Shown in pieces: positions 1-9,074 of a DNA stretch of 55,620 nt. Every line of letters starts with the position of its first letter. Position 1 is the stretch's first letter. Made by a program: the position numbers and the translations under genes. The notes under the pieces are model-generated. The model had not been told where the DNA came from and made no database searches. It saw only the letters and a list, made by a program, of their open reading frames with translations. Source of the DNA: an uncultured Burkholderiales bacterium (lineage in GTDB: Bacteria > Pseudomonadota > Gammaproteobacteria > Burkholderiales > Burkholderiaceae_C). The DNA is taken from positions 1-55,620 of the forward strand of contig CAIKYO010000126.1 of NCBI GenBank assembly GCA_903831655.1, written 5' to 3'.

Positions 1-209
1 CCTACAATCAAGGCGTCTGCAGCGTCTTCTGAACTTTATACTTCCTTGAACCAATGCTCTTAGAGCCAGGGCTTGGAACATCGGTCAATGAGCGTGATCG
101 TCTCGCGTCAGATGAACCCAACGTTGACCTGACCTCGCCCACCTGAACCCCCGCGTTCAGGATGACGGTTCAGCATTCACTGCAGACACCACTTTGTAGA
201 ACCAACACC

Positions 210-1040
210 ATGCCCATCATTTTTCACCTCCCCCTATACGAAATCTTAGAACTCGGCTTACTGGGAATCATCTCGGGATTTTTAGCTGGACTGCTGGGCA
301 TTGGAGGCGGAGCGGTCATTGTGCCGATCGTCACCATGATTTTGGATTTCAACGATGTGGACTCAGGACTCTCCGTGAAAATGGCCATCGCCACATCAAT
401 GGCCACGATCATGTTCACGTCACTCTCCAGTGTTAGAGCTCACCACCTTAGCGGTAATGTGAAATGGGGACTGGTGGGCCGACTCGCGCCAGGTATTGTC
501 CTTGGGAGTTTCGTTGGAAGTTTAGGTATCTTTAGCTACATCAAAGGCAACGCTTTGTCGGTGATCTTTGCCTTGTTCATTGGCTTTTCTGCCACTCAGA
601 TGTTTTTAGATAAAAAACCTCCCCCCCAAAGGCAGTTCCCCTCTGGTTGGGGACAATGGTTGAGTGGTGGAGTCATCGGAATGATATCGGGCTTGGTGGG
701 CGCTGGGGGCGCATTCATCAGCGTGCCTTTCATGCTGTTTTGCAATGTGCCCATGCTCAATGCAGTTGCCACCAGCTCTGCGCTGGGGTTCCCAATTGCA
801 CTGACAAACTCATTGGGCTACACCATCAGCGGCTGGGACACTCCTAATTTGCCAGATTATTCTTTTGGCTACATTTGGTTGCCTGCGCTCTTGTTTATTT
901 CTTCCTTCAGCGTGATCACCGCCCCCTATGGAGCAAGGGCGGCTCAAAAGTTACCCGTCAAAAAGCTCAAGCGATTTTTTGCTTGTTTTCTATATTTGAT
1001 GGCCCTGTACATGATTTCTAAGATTTTTAGAAACACCTGA
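210..1040 (+). CDS. TauE/SafE (TSUP) family membrane permease
   Basis: A 276-residue polytopic inner-membrane protein. It has the two-repeat layout of the TauE/SafE family, which moves sulfite, sulfonates or other small organic anions. The glycine-rich motif AGLLGIGGG near the N-terminus recurs in degenerate form in the second half as SGLVGAGGA, as expected of this duplicated fold. An in-frame ATG at 162 would add 16 polar residues. The ATG at 210 is preferred because family members start shortly before the first helix, although neither has a convincing ribosome-binding site. It ends 9 bp from the convergent miaA. Substrate cannot be read from sequence. Confidence 0.85.
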   Translation: MPIIFHLPLYEILELGLLGIISGFLAGLLGIGGGAVIVPIVTMILDFNDVDSGLSVKMAIATSMATIMFTSLSSVRAHHLSGNVKWGLVGRLAPGIVLGSFVGSLGIFSYIKGNALSVIFALFIGFSATQMFLDKKPPPQRQFPSGWGQWLSGGVIGMISGLVGAGGAFISVPFMLFCNVPMLNAVATSSALGFPIALTNSLGYTISGWDTPNLPDYSFGYIWLPALLFISSFSVITAPYGARAAQKLPVKKLKRFFACFLYLMALYMISKIFRNT

Positions 1041-1049
1041 ACTGTACCC

Positions 1050-2147
1050 TTAACGATCTAAAGTTCCCCTGTACAAGGGCTTGATCTGATGGGGGAAAAT
1101 CTCCTCAATCCAGCGTTTGACCCCTTCAGGATCGTCTGCGTGAACGATGTGCCGCTCTGGCATGGATCGCAACCAAGTCAATTGCCGTTTGGCCAATTGC
1201 CTGGTCGCTGCAAGAGAGGTGCTCATGAAGTGCTCAAAGGGTGGCGAATCGATGAGGCTTTGAGTTAACGGATCCCCAACCCTTTGAGACTTCAAAGCCA
1301 AAAGGGCATTAGCATCTTTTAGCAACTCCCAAGCTTGTCTGTACCCCACACACCGCATGCTGGACATTTCAGCCTCAAGTCGATCATCTTCAAAGAGGCT
1401 CAACGCTTCCCATAAAAATCCCTCCTCTACCATTTGCGAATATCGCATGGCGATTCGATCATGCAACCATTTTCGATCCCGCGGTTCAAGGGAGATCACA
1501 CAAAGATCAAGGTCTGTGTCGGACAGTTTGGGTTTGCTTTTCCCGCCACTTTGAAAAGCAGACAACCTCTCGCCCGTCATGCGCCAAACTTCAATGGCAC
1601 GACCAATTCTTTGAGCATCATTGGGAGCCAAGCGTTGCGCAATCAAGGGGTCAACCTCCTGGAGTTGTTGGTGCATTGCAGGCCAACCCTTTTCTTGGGC
1701 CTCGGCCAAAATGGAGCGCCTGAGCTCTGGATCTGTGGTGGGCAGATCATCCAAGCCATTGATCAATGCTTTGTAATAGAGGAAGGTACCTCCCACTAAA
1801 ACTGGAATTTTTTGTCTGGCCCTGATGTCTGAAATAAGCTTCAACGCATCGTTTGCAAATTGAGCCGCACTGTAACTCTGCCAAGGCTCAATGATATTGA
1901 TCAAGTGATGAGGCACCAAAGATAAATCCTCATCTGACGGTTTTGCTGTCCCGATGTCCATGCCCTTGTAGACCAGGGCTGAATCCATGCTGATGATCTC
2001 AATGGGCCAAGTCTTGGCCAATTCCATGGCCAAACTGCTTTTACCCGATGCGGTAGGTCCTACCAGTGCCAGACCATTCCAATGTTTGAAAGAATGGGGT
2101 TGCATCATTGAGGCCACTTGCAAACACGCACGAAGTGACTCACTCAC
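1050..2147 (-). CDS. miaA: tRNA dimethylallyltransferase MiaA
   Basis: Transfers a dimethylallyl group to N6 of adenosine-37 in tRNAs reading UNN codons, the first step of (ms2)i6A synthesis. The P-loop GPTASGKS is at residues 30-37, followed by the DSALVYKGMDIGTAKP segment typical of the family. At 365 residues it is longer than the usual 300-320. The start used here is a GTG (complement of 2145-2147) overlapping the mutL stop by 4 nt, which argues for translational coupling. Two ATGs at residues 14-15 are the alternative starts. The mutL-miaA order is common in proteobacteria. Confidence 0.95.
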   Translation of the reverse strand: MSESLRACLQVASMMQPHSFKHWNGLALVGPTASGKSSLAMELAKTWPIEIISMDSALVYKGMDIGTAKPSDEDLSLVPHHLINIIEPWQSYSAAQFANDALKLISDIRARQKIPVLVGGTFLYYKALINGLDDLPTTDPELRRSILAEAQEKGWPAMHQQLQEVDPLIAQRLAPNDAQRIGRAIEVWRMTGERLSAFQSGGKSKPKLSDTDLDLCVISLEPRDRKWLHDRIAMRYSQMVEEGFLWEALSLFEDDRLEAEMSSMRCVGYRQAWELLKDANALLALKSQRVGDPLTQSLIDSPPFEHFMSTSLAATRQLAKRQLTWLRSMPERHIVHADDPEGVKRWIEEIFPHQIKPLYRGTLDR

Positions 2148-4129
2148 CGGCCTCGCATGAAGAGTGAATCGATGGCCTTCATGCTAAGCTCGTGCCAAGT
2201 CGGACGTCCATGGTTGCATTGATCCGCGCGCTCGGTTTGCTCCATTTGCCTCAGAAGTGCGTTCATCTCTGGCAAGGTTAGCTCACGGTTGGCTCGCACC
2301 GATCCGTGACATGCCATGGTCGAGAGCAATTCATTTCGGGCTTGTTCAACCACGAACTCTCCGTCATGAACGGACAATTCTTTGAGAACACTTCTAACCA
2401 AGGCGACCACATCGCCATCCACCAAAGCACTTGGAACCGCTCTGATGGCCAAGGTTTTACTCGACAAAGCGGACACATCAAAGCCCAGTGCACTCAAGGT
2501 CGTCGCATGCTCTTGAGCCAAAATACACTCAGCCTCGGTTGCTGAGAAAGTTTGAGCAATGAGCAATTGTTGGCTTGATACTCGGTTGTTGTCCCACTGC
2601 GACTTCAACCTTTCGTAGACGATTCGCTCATGAGCAGCGTGGATATCGACCAAGATGAGACCCCGGGCGTTTTGCGCCAAAAGATAAACGCCGTGCAATT
2701 GAGCCAAAGCTCTTCCAAGTGGCCATTCCTGTTCGTGACTGAGTTTTTCTTTCTCACGCCCCTCCACTGGCTCTGGGGGATGCACCCCACTCACCTCAAC
2801 CCCTTTGAGAGCATCAAGCTCTGTGGGTCTGTCGTTGGGGCGGGACCACAGGGCTTGGAGCTGAGAGAGGCTTTGCTCAGGCAATTTCATGCTGGCTTGC
2901 CGCCATTGAGACCCCATCTCCAAGGGGCTTGACTTTGAAGAAGGCTCAACTGGATGCTCAACTTCGTGGTCCAGTTCCTCCTTGAGGTTTGCACTCAAAG
3001 GCGTGATGCGTAGACCTTTGTTTGTTTCAGTGAAAGTAAGTCCTGATGAACCAGAGACCCCACCTCCTGGAATTGAGAAGGCAGCGCCCGTGTTGTCTTG
3101 CCCAACCCGTGGAGCGGCCAAGGCCCGTTGAACACCTCTCAAAATCAGTTGATGCACCTCTTTTGAATCTCGAAATCTAACCTCTATTTTGGTGGGATGC
3201 ACATTGACATCAACCCGCATGGGGTCCATCTCAATGAAGAGCACATAAACAGGTTGACGTTGGCCGTGCAACACATCTTGGTAAGCCACCTTCAAAGCAT
3301 GGTGAATGACTTTGTCTTTGACAAAACGCTCGTTGACATAAGCAAATTGATGGTCCGCACGACTTCTAGAAACATGGGGCAAACCCACTCTTCCTTTGAA
3401 CACCAAACCATTTTCTTGGTAATCGATGGCAACCGATTCGTTGACAAAATCTAAACCCAAAACATCGGCCATGCGGCGATCCATTGCCTCTTGTGGATTG
3501 ACATGCGCTTTCCAAGCGTGGACATTTTTTCCTTCATGCCAAACAGCAAAGCTCACATTGGGTCGAACCAAAGCATGGCGGCGAACCGCTTCAACACAGT
3601 GAGCCAATTCGGTCGCATCAGATTTTAAAAATTTTCGACGAGCTGGCGTGCTGAAAAAAAGTTCCCTCACCTCTACAGTGGTCCCGCGTGCGCGGCCGAC
3701 AACATCTAGTTCGCCCGATCTTGCATGCAAACACATGGCCTGAGATTGTTCCTCTGGCTTGGAGGTCAAAGTCAATTCAGAGATCGATGCAACCGCGGCC
3801 AAAGCCTCTCCTCTAAAACCCATGGAACTGACTTGCTCAAGATCGTGCAAATCTCTGATTTTGCTGGTCGCGTGACGCCTTAGTGCAAGACTCAATTGCT
3901 CCTGGGGTATGCCTATTCCATTGTCCTCAACAGAGATCAACCTGACCCCTCCTGCGGACAATCTAACTGTGATCTCAGTTGCATGGGCATCCAACGCGTT
4001 GTCCACCAACTCCCGCACCACAGAGGCGGGACGCTCTACCACCTCACCCGCTGCGATTTGACTGATGAGTTCATCATCAAGCGCCAGAATTGGCCGCCGA
4101 ACTTGTGCTTGAGAAATGGATTCAGTCAT
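2144..4129 (-). CDS. mutL: DNA mismatch repair protein MutL
   Basis: Mismatch-repair mediator, 661 residues. The N-terminal GHKL ATPase shows ELVDNALDA, DNGIGI and GFRGEALAA, then the transducer domain and a variable linker (about residues 340-460). The C-terminal domain carries DIHAAHERIVYE, fitting the DxHAxxExxxxE metal-binding motif of endonuclease-active MutL, plus ACHGSVRANR and CNHGRPT. This is the pattern of MutL proteins that nick DNA themselves, unlike E. coli MutL. It starts with ATG at 4129 and overlaps miaA. Confidence 0.96.
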   Translation of the reverse strand: MTESISQAQVRRPILALDDELISQIAAGEVVERPASVVRELVDNALDAHATEITVRLSAGGVRLISVEDNGIGIPQEQLSLALRRHATSKIRDLHDLEQVSSMGFRGEALAAVASISELTLTSKPEEQSQAMCLHARSGELDVVGRARGTTVEVRELFFSTPARRKFLKSDATELAHCVEAVRRHALVRPNVSFAVWHEGKNVHAWKAHVNPQEAMDRRMADVLGLDFVNESVAIDYQENGLVFKGRVGLPHVSRSRADHQFAYVNERFVKDKVIHHALKVAYQDVLHGQRQPVYVLFIEMDPMRVDVNVHPTKIEVRFRDSKEVHQLILRGVQRALAAPRVGQDNTGAAFSIPGGGVSGSSGLTFTETNKGLRITPLSANLKEELDHEVEHPVEPSSKSSPLEMGSQWRQASMKLPEQSLSQLQALWSRPNDRPTELDALKGVEVSGVHPPEPVEGREKEKLSHEQEWPLGRALAQLHGVYLLAQNARGLILVDIHAAHERIVYERLKSQWDNNRVSSQQLLIAQTFSATEAECILAQEHATTLSALGFDVSALSSKTLAIRAVPSALVDGDVVALVRSVLKELSVHDGEFVVEQARNELLSTMACHGSVRANRELTLPEMNALLRQMEQTERADQCNHGRPTWHELSMKAIDSLFMRGR

Positions 4130-4253
4130 GAAAGGAAGTCACCAAAGACCCAAAAAGGTTAAATCGAACGCCACGTCATTTTAAAGGGTTATTGCGGGCA
4201 GCCAATTGATCCACCCAATCAGCTCAGACAGAAAAGACAGGGATAATGCAGGC

Positions 4254-4910
4254 ATGGACACCCTCTATCCCTACTTAGATTTGCTCATCCACATTGATCT
4301 AGTTCTCAAAAGCTGGATCACAGAACACGGGGACTTGAGCTATCTTTTTATATTCTTGATCATTTTCGTTGAAACGGGGGTCGTTTTTTTCCCAGTTTTA
4401 CCAGGCGACTCGCTGCTCTTTATCATCGGGACCTTCTGTGGCCTGGGACTCATGTCGCCTGAGATTTCTCTGGCCGTTTGCTTGAGCGCTGCCGTTTTGG
4501 GAGACCAATTGAATTTTTGGATCGGCCAATACCTTGGGCAAAAAATCATTCACGCCAACTCCCCTTGGATCTCCAAGGACAAGCTCTCTCAAACCCAGCT
4601 CTTCTTTGAACGCTTCGGCTCATTGACGCTGGTGATTGCACGCTTCATTCCTTTTGTTAGAACCTTCGCCCCATTTTGCGCCGGACTGGGCTTGATGAAA
4701 CCACTGCAGTTTTCCCTCTTTAATATCTTGGGAGCCGTCCTTTGGGTCTTGGGTGTTGGAAGTTTGGGCTTCTTTTTAGGAGAAGTGCTTTGGATCAAAG
4801 AACACATTCAACTCGTGGTTTGGGCATTGATCTTGATTCCCTCCATCTTGGCCATTGCTTCGGCCTTTCAACGCAACCACGCTCAAGGGTCGAATCAAAT
4901 TCAACCGTGA
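4254..4910 (+). CDS. DedA family membrane protein
   Basis: A 218-residue inner-membrane protein of the DedA/VTT family, whose members are linked to lipid flipping and envelope homeostasis. Visible hallmarks are an acidic residue within VETGVVFFPVLPGD and the segment ARFIPFVRTFAPFCAGLG, with the conserved arginine and prolines of the re-entrant loop. A TTG at 4206 would add a 16-residue polar leader; the ATG at 4254 starts just before the first hydrophobic stretch and is preferred. It is divergent from mutL and probably monocistronic. Confidence 0.9.
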   Translation: MDTLYPYLDLLIHIDLVLKSWITEHGDLSYLFIFLIIFVETGVVFFPVLPGDSLLFIIGTFCGLGLMSPEISLAVCLSAAVLGDQLNFWIGQYLGQKIIHANSPWISKDKLSQTQLFFERFGSLTLVIARFIPFVRTFAPFCAGLGLMKPLQFSLFNILGAVLWVLGVGSLGFFLGEVLWIKEHIQLVVWALILIPSILAIASAFQRNHAQGSNQIQP

Positions 4911-5019
4911 ATTTATGCCCCGTAGAGGGTAAACTGTATGAATAAACCCAATCACATCGGTGGCAAGGTCAATTGGTAAGCCATTGATGTTCAATTAACT
5001 CACTCACTTTGGGACCGCC

Positions 5020-6369
5020 ATGAAACGCGACACCACTGCCTTAGATGATCAAAGCAAAGATACCACGACTGTGAATTGGAGTCGTGCTGACAGCTCTAGA
5101 GTTCCCTTTAACGCCTATACCAATCCCGCTCTTCATGCCAAAGAGTTGGCACGGTTTTTTTACGGCTCTCACTGGAACTATGTTGGTCTTTTGAGCGAAA
5201 TTCCCAATTGGGGTGACTTTAAAAAGACTTTCATTGGGGAGCGCGAAGTGATCATGGTCAAAGACATGGTGCGTCCCGCCATGAAAGATCTAGACCATGG
5301 CGTGCGAGTGGTTGAGAACCGATGCGCTCACCGAGGTGTCAGGTTCCTTCAAGAAAGCACTGGCAACAAACGCAGCTTTGTATGCCCCTATCACCAATGG
5401 GCTTACAAATTGAACGGTGATCTAGGCGGACTGCCCTTCAAAGATGGCGTGCAAACCCCTGAGGAAACTCAAGGCGGCATGCCCAATGACTTTGACCTCT
5501 CAGAGCATGGATTGACCCAACTCAAAGTGGAGGTTTTACATGGATTGGTCTTTGCGAGCTTTGACGCATCTGCCCCAAGCTTAAAGGACTACCTTGGCCC
5601 CGAAATTCTTCCCTGGATAGACCGAATATTCAAAGGAAAAACATTGACTCTTTTGGGCTACAACCGCCAGCGCATTCCTGGTAACTGGAAGCTCATGATG
5701 GAGAACATCAAAGACCCCTATCACCCAGGCTTGCTGCACACTTGGTTTGTGACCTTTGGGCTTTGGCGTGCAGATCAAAAAAGCAAAATGATCATGGACG
5801 CCAAAGGACGTCATGCAGTCATGGTATCCACTCGCAATGAGGGAGGAGGAGGGGCTGTGACGCAAGGCGTCACCAGCTACAAACCTGGCATGAAACTGCA
5901 CGATGACCGCTTGCTCGATATCGTGGGCGAACCTTGGTGGACCATCTCAGACCCCTCAGATCCACAAAAGTCCATCACGCCTTCTGTCACCATGATCACT
6001 CTCTTTCCAAGCGTCATCATTCAACAGCAAGTGAACTCTTTGTCGACCCGACAAATCATCCCCAACGGACATGGGTCGTTTGACTTTGTATGGACACACT
6101 TTGGCTTTGAGGATGATTCAGCTGAAATGACAAAACGCAGACTTCGTCAAGCCAATCTCTTTGGACCTGCAGGCTATGTGAGCGCTGACGATGGTGAGGT
6201 CATCGAATTGAGTCAATCTGGTTTTGAACAATGGAACAGCGATGGGCAAAACAGTGGCGAGACCATTTGTGAACTCGGTGGAAGAGAGGTACACGGCACA
6301 CAGCACATGGTGACCGAAACATTGATCAGAGGCATGTACGCCTATTGGAGAGAGGTGATGTCATCATGA
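5020..6369 (+). CDS. Rieske aromatic ring-hydroxylating dioxygenase, large subunit
   Basis: Catalytic alpha subunit (449 residues) of a ring-hydroxylating oxygenase. Rieske [2Fe-2S] ligands are visible as C102, H104, C122 and H125. The mononuclear iron site is D232-x2-H235-x4-H240 in the segment NIKDPYHPGLLHTW. The sequence around the iron site resembles the salicylate 5-hydroxylase / anthranilate dioxygenase branch (NagG/AndAc-like), but this is from memory and the substrate is an inference. It overlaps the small-subunit gene by 4 nt (ATGA). No ferredoxin, reductase or regulator gene lies beside it, so electrons must come from elsewhere. Confidence 0.92.
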   Translation: MKRDTTALDDQSKDTTTVNWSRADSSRVPFNAYTNPALHAKELARFFYGSHWNYVGLLSEIPNWGDFKKTFIGEREVIMVKDMVRPAMKDLDHGVRVVENRCAHRGVRFLQESTGNKRSFVCPYHQWAYKLNGDLGGLPFKDGVQTPEETQGGMPNDFDLSEHGLTQLKVEVLHGLVFASFDASAPSLKDYLGPEILPWIDRIFKGKTLTLLGYNRQRIPGNWKLMMENIKDPYHPGLLHTWFVTFGLWRADQKSKMIMDAKGRHAVMVSTRNEGGGGAVTQGVTSYKPGMKLHDDRLLDIVGEPWWTISDPSDPQKSITPSVTMITLFPSVIIQQQVNSLSTRQIIPNGHGSFDFVWTHFGFEDDSAEMTKRRLRQANLFGPAGYVSADDGEVIELSQSGFEQWNSDGQNSGETICELGGREVHGTQHMVTETLIRGMYAYWREVMSS

Positions 6370-6941
6370 GCCAAGCACAACACCAAAAAGAATCGCTTCT
6401 AAAGATTACCCCTATCAGTGACTTTTCAAAGAAGTTGAACTTGCAACAAGAAATCAATGACATCAATGCTCGTTATGCACAAGCATTGGATCAACAAGAA
6501 CTTGAGGCTTGGCCAGATTTTTTTATTGAACAAGGCCGTTATCAAATTCAAGCGCGTGAAAATGAGGACCGAAAACTCCCCCTCTCACTCATGGATCTCG
6601 AATCCCAAGGGATGATGAAGGACCGTGTATACGGAGTCACACAAACGATTTTTCATGCGCCCTACTACATGCGGCACATCATCGGTCAAGCTCTGGTTTT
6701 GGGCTCAACCACCCCAGATGCTTTGACTCAATCCATCGACATGCCAACTGATCAAGAACTCTGGGTTAGCCACACCCATTACGCCGTGTTTCGAACCAAA
6801 CCAGGTTCAGTCAGTGAAGTCTTCAATGTGGGTCAGTACAAAGATCTATGGCTCTCCACAGATGAGGGGTTGAAGTTGGCTTGGAGACGATGTGTCTATG
6901 ATTCAGAGCTGATTTTGAACTCTCTGATCTACCCCATTTGA
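6366..6941 (+). CDS. aromatic ring-hydroxylating dioxygenase, small subunit
   Basis: Beta subunit (191 residues) of the oxygenase encoded just upstream; it has the SnoaL-like alpha+beta barrel signature near its N-terminus (INARYAQALDQQELEAWPDFF) and assembles with the alpha subunit as an alpha3beta3 hexamer in known systems. The ATG at 6366 overlaps the alpha stop codon; a TTG at 6345 would extend into the alpha gene and is less likely. The pair forms a two-gene operon with nothing else in the same direction nearby. Confidence 0.9.
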   Translation: MSQAQHQKESLLKITPISDFSKKLNLQQEINDINARYAQALDQQELEAWPDFFIEQGRYQIQARENEDRKLPLSLMDLESQGMMKDRVYGVTQTIFHAPYYMRHIIGQALVLGSTTPDALTQSIDMPTDQELWVSHTHYAVFRTKPGSVSEVFNVGQYKDLWLSTDEGLKLAWRRCVYDSELILNSLIYPI

Positions 6942-6961
6942 GACCCCAAACCAGTGCACCT

Positions 6962-6976
6962 GAGCGTCAAACGCTC
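6962..6976 (+). terminator. weak candidate terminator after the oxygenase operon
   Basis: A perfect 6-bp inverted repeat GAGCGT/ACGCTC with a 3-nt loop, followed by TTGTCTCT. It sits in the 80-bp gap between the convergent oxygenase operon and amiC. The T-rich tail is interrupted and the stem is short, so this is only a candidate. Confidence 0.3.
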
Positions 6977-7021
6977 TTGTCTCTAGGCTCTCTAAACAGC
7001 GTCTCTGAGCCAGTGACAAGC

Positions 7022-8566
7022 TCACAGAGCTCTGGTTTTGATGGGCGGTGGATACTTTGAAAAATATCTCACCATCGCAGTTTTCACAGCCTTGACCAAG
7101 TCCAATTGAAAGGCCTCCGTGACCAAGAGCGCCTCCTCCTCTGGGTTGCTGATGAAAGCGGTCTCCAAGAGCAAGCTTGGGATATCTGGCGCCTTCAAAA
7201 CAGCAAAGCTCGCTTGCTCAACTTGTCCCTTGTGCAACGCTCCTACGTGGCGTATTTGGCCCAACAACTCAACACCCAACTTCAAGCTGTCTTTGATTTG
7301 AGAGGCTGTGCTCATATCAAGAAGCGTGCGCTGGAGAACCGCGTCTTTGGTTTTGATGTTGATGCCTCCGACCAAATCAGCCTTGTTCTCTTGGTTGGCC
7401 ATCCACTGCGCAGCAGCACTGCTGGCCCCTCCATCGCTCAAAGCAAAGACACTGGCTCCTTTGGCATTGGGTGTGATAAAAGCGTCCGCATGAATACTCA
7501 AGAGCAAATCGGCTTGCACCCTCTGGGCTTTTTCCACACGTTGATGAAGTGGTACAAAATAATCATCATCTCGTGTCAAGAAGGTGCGAACCTCAAACTC
7601 ACCTTTCTTGGTTTTGATCACCGTTTGATCAAGTGCTTTTTTAAGCTTCAAAGCTATTTGAAAGACCACATCCTTTTCTTTAACCCCATCCTTGGCAATT
7701 GCACCAGGATCCTCCCCTCCATGCCCTGGGTCCAAGGCAATGACGATCAATTGCTGATCAAGACCCATAGTGTTCGTTGAATGGGGTTGAGTGGCTTGTG
7801 CATCAACAGGCTCTGGTGACTGAGGCGGGTTGCTTTGTTTTCCACCAATGGGTTGGGCTTGAAGCTGGTTACTCTTTTGGTTTGACTGCGCCAACCAAGC
7901 GCTCAGCACATCCTCGCTTGGTTTTAACGCAAGGGGCTTGGAGGATTCAGTGCTCGCAGGCACAGTGGATTTCTGTGGCGCAGCTGAAACTAAAGATGAC
8001 ACAGAAGGGTTACCCACTGGCACGCCAGGTAAAGATTTTTTATCGTTTGGGCCCTGTGCCAGCCCTACTCCTTTGCGTTCAATCAAAAATGCAAGCAATG
8101 GGTCAACGGCTTGAGTGGGATAGAGGTCAATGACCAACCTGTTTCCATAATGGGCTTGATTGAGCCTTTCGTTGGCGATGGGCGTTAAGTTAAAGATTTG
8201 AGGCAAAACCATTTGCCTTAAATCAAACACCAAGCGCACGACACCAGGTGAAAACTGCCCCACTCGAACGCCTGAAATGTAGGGGTCATCGGCTTGAATT
8301 TGCCCCACCAATTCGCGAAGAGCGGGATTTAAATCCACACCCACAATGTCCAAGGCCATTCTGGGGGGATTGTCGATCAAAAGGGGTTGACTTTGTAGAG
8401 CAGTGTCAGACTCTATGGTGACACGTGTGTACTCCTTGGCAGGCCAAACTCTGACAGCCAAAATGGTGGCCCCTTGCGCCAAATCACTCACGCCCAAGGA
8501 CAAAGCCAAAAGCCCAGCTTGTTGCAACAAGGCTCTTCGGTCCAGTTTGTGCCCCACAGCGCTCAT
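7022..8566 (-). CDS. amiC: N-acetylmuramoyl-L-alanine amidase, AmiC type
   Basis: Periplasmic zinc amidase (514 residues) that splits septal peptidoglycan during cell separation. The N-terminus has a twin-arginine-like signal (R10-R11 followed by a hydrophobic stretch and AQG), as in E. coli AmiC. An AMIN domain spans about residues 34-150, then a Pro/Gln/Ser-rich linker to about 270. The Amidase_3 domain shows ALDPGHGGEDPG (zinc ligand His), SIHADA and the catalytic Glu region LLETAFISN. It starts 1 bp after the tsaE stop, so the two are surely co-transcribed. Confidence 0.94.
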   Translation of the reverse strand: MSAVGHKLDRRALLQQAGLLALSLGVSDLAQGATILAVRVWPAKEYTRVTIESDTALQSQPLLIDNPPRMALDIVGVDLNPALRELVGQIQADDPYISGVRVGQFSPGVVRLVFDLRQMVLPQIFNLTPIANERLNQAHYGNRLVIDLYPTQAVDPLLAFLIERKGVGLAQGPNDKKSLPGVPVGNPSVSSLVSAAPQKSTVPASTESSKPLALKPSEDVLSAWLAQSNQKSNQLQAQPIGGKQSNPPQSPEPVDAQATQPHSTNTMGLDQQLIVIALDPGHGGEDPGAIAKDGVKEKDVVFQIALKLKKALDQTVIKTKKGEFEVRTFLTRDDDYFVPLHQRVEKAQRVQADLLLSIHADAFITPNAKGASVFALSDGGASSAAAQWMANQENKADLVGGINIKTKDAVLQRTLLDMSTASQIKDSLKLGVELLGQIRHVGALHKGQVEQASFAVLKAPDIPSLLLETAFISNPEEEALLVTEAFQLDLVKAVKTAMVRYFSKYPPPIKTRAL

Positions 8567-8567
8567 C

Positions 8568-9056
8568 CTACGCCCCGACCTCAGTGAGTCCCGGAAAAGA
8601 GAATCGACTGTTGAAGCGCAAAGTCACCTCCCTTGAGCCCTCTGAGCTCACTTGGATGCGAATCTCCAAATCTGCCACAGGCAAAAGTGCCTCAACCCTC
8701 TCTGGCCACTCGTAGAGCTTCAAGCCTGGTGCCACAAATACATCCCTGAACCCGGCCTCCTCCCACTGGGAGGGGTCTGTGAAACGGTAAAAATCCATGT
8801 GAGAAATGACCCATGCATGCCCCTCGCGCTCGAGCTGATACGATTCAAGCAAGGCGTAGGTAGGGCTCTTGATGGTGCCCTTGACCCCCAAGGCCCTCAA
8901 AAGGGCTCGGACCAATGTGGTCTTCCCAGCCCCCAAGTCGCCCAACAAAGAAACACAAGCGTCGCTCAAACCTGGTTCAAGAGCAAGTTTTTGGGCAAAA
9001 TCCAGCGTAGCGTCCTCGTTGGGCCAAAATAGCTTTAATTCGTGAACTTCGCTCAT
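8568..9056 (-). CDS. tsaE: tRNA threonylcarbamoyladenosine biosynthesis ATPase TsaE
   Basis: Small P-loop ATPase (162 residues) that drives the TsaBDE complex in making t6A at position 37 of ANN-decoding tRNAs. Walker A is GDLGAGKTTLVRALL and the family segment SPTYALLESY follows. The ATG at 9056 is preferred over a TTG at 9062. It lies upstream of amiC, a pairing widespread in proteobacteria, and diverges from queG with almost no intergenic space. Confidence 0.95.
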   Translation of the reverse strand: MSEVHELKLFWPNEDATLDFAQKLALEPGLSDACVSLLGDLGAGKTTLVRALLRALGVKGTIKSPTYALLESYQLEREGHAWVISHMDFYRFTDPSQWEEAGFRDVFVAPGLKLYEWPERVEALLPVADLEIRIQVSSEGSREVTLRFNSRFSFPGLTEVGA

Positions 9057-9074
9057 TGTCAAGGATCATCCGTT

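Noticed and set aside
1-161. Partial gene at the left edge
   Set aside because: No frame on either strand shows recognisable protein sequence, and the stretch is too short to judge.
7106-7780. 224-residue frame antisense to amiC
   Set aside because: It lies wholly within a clearly coding gene on the other strand and has no recognisable domain.
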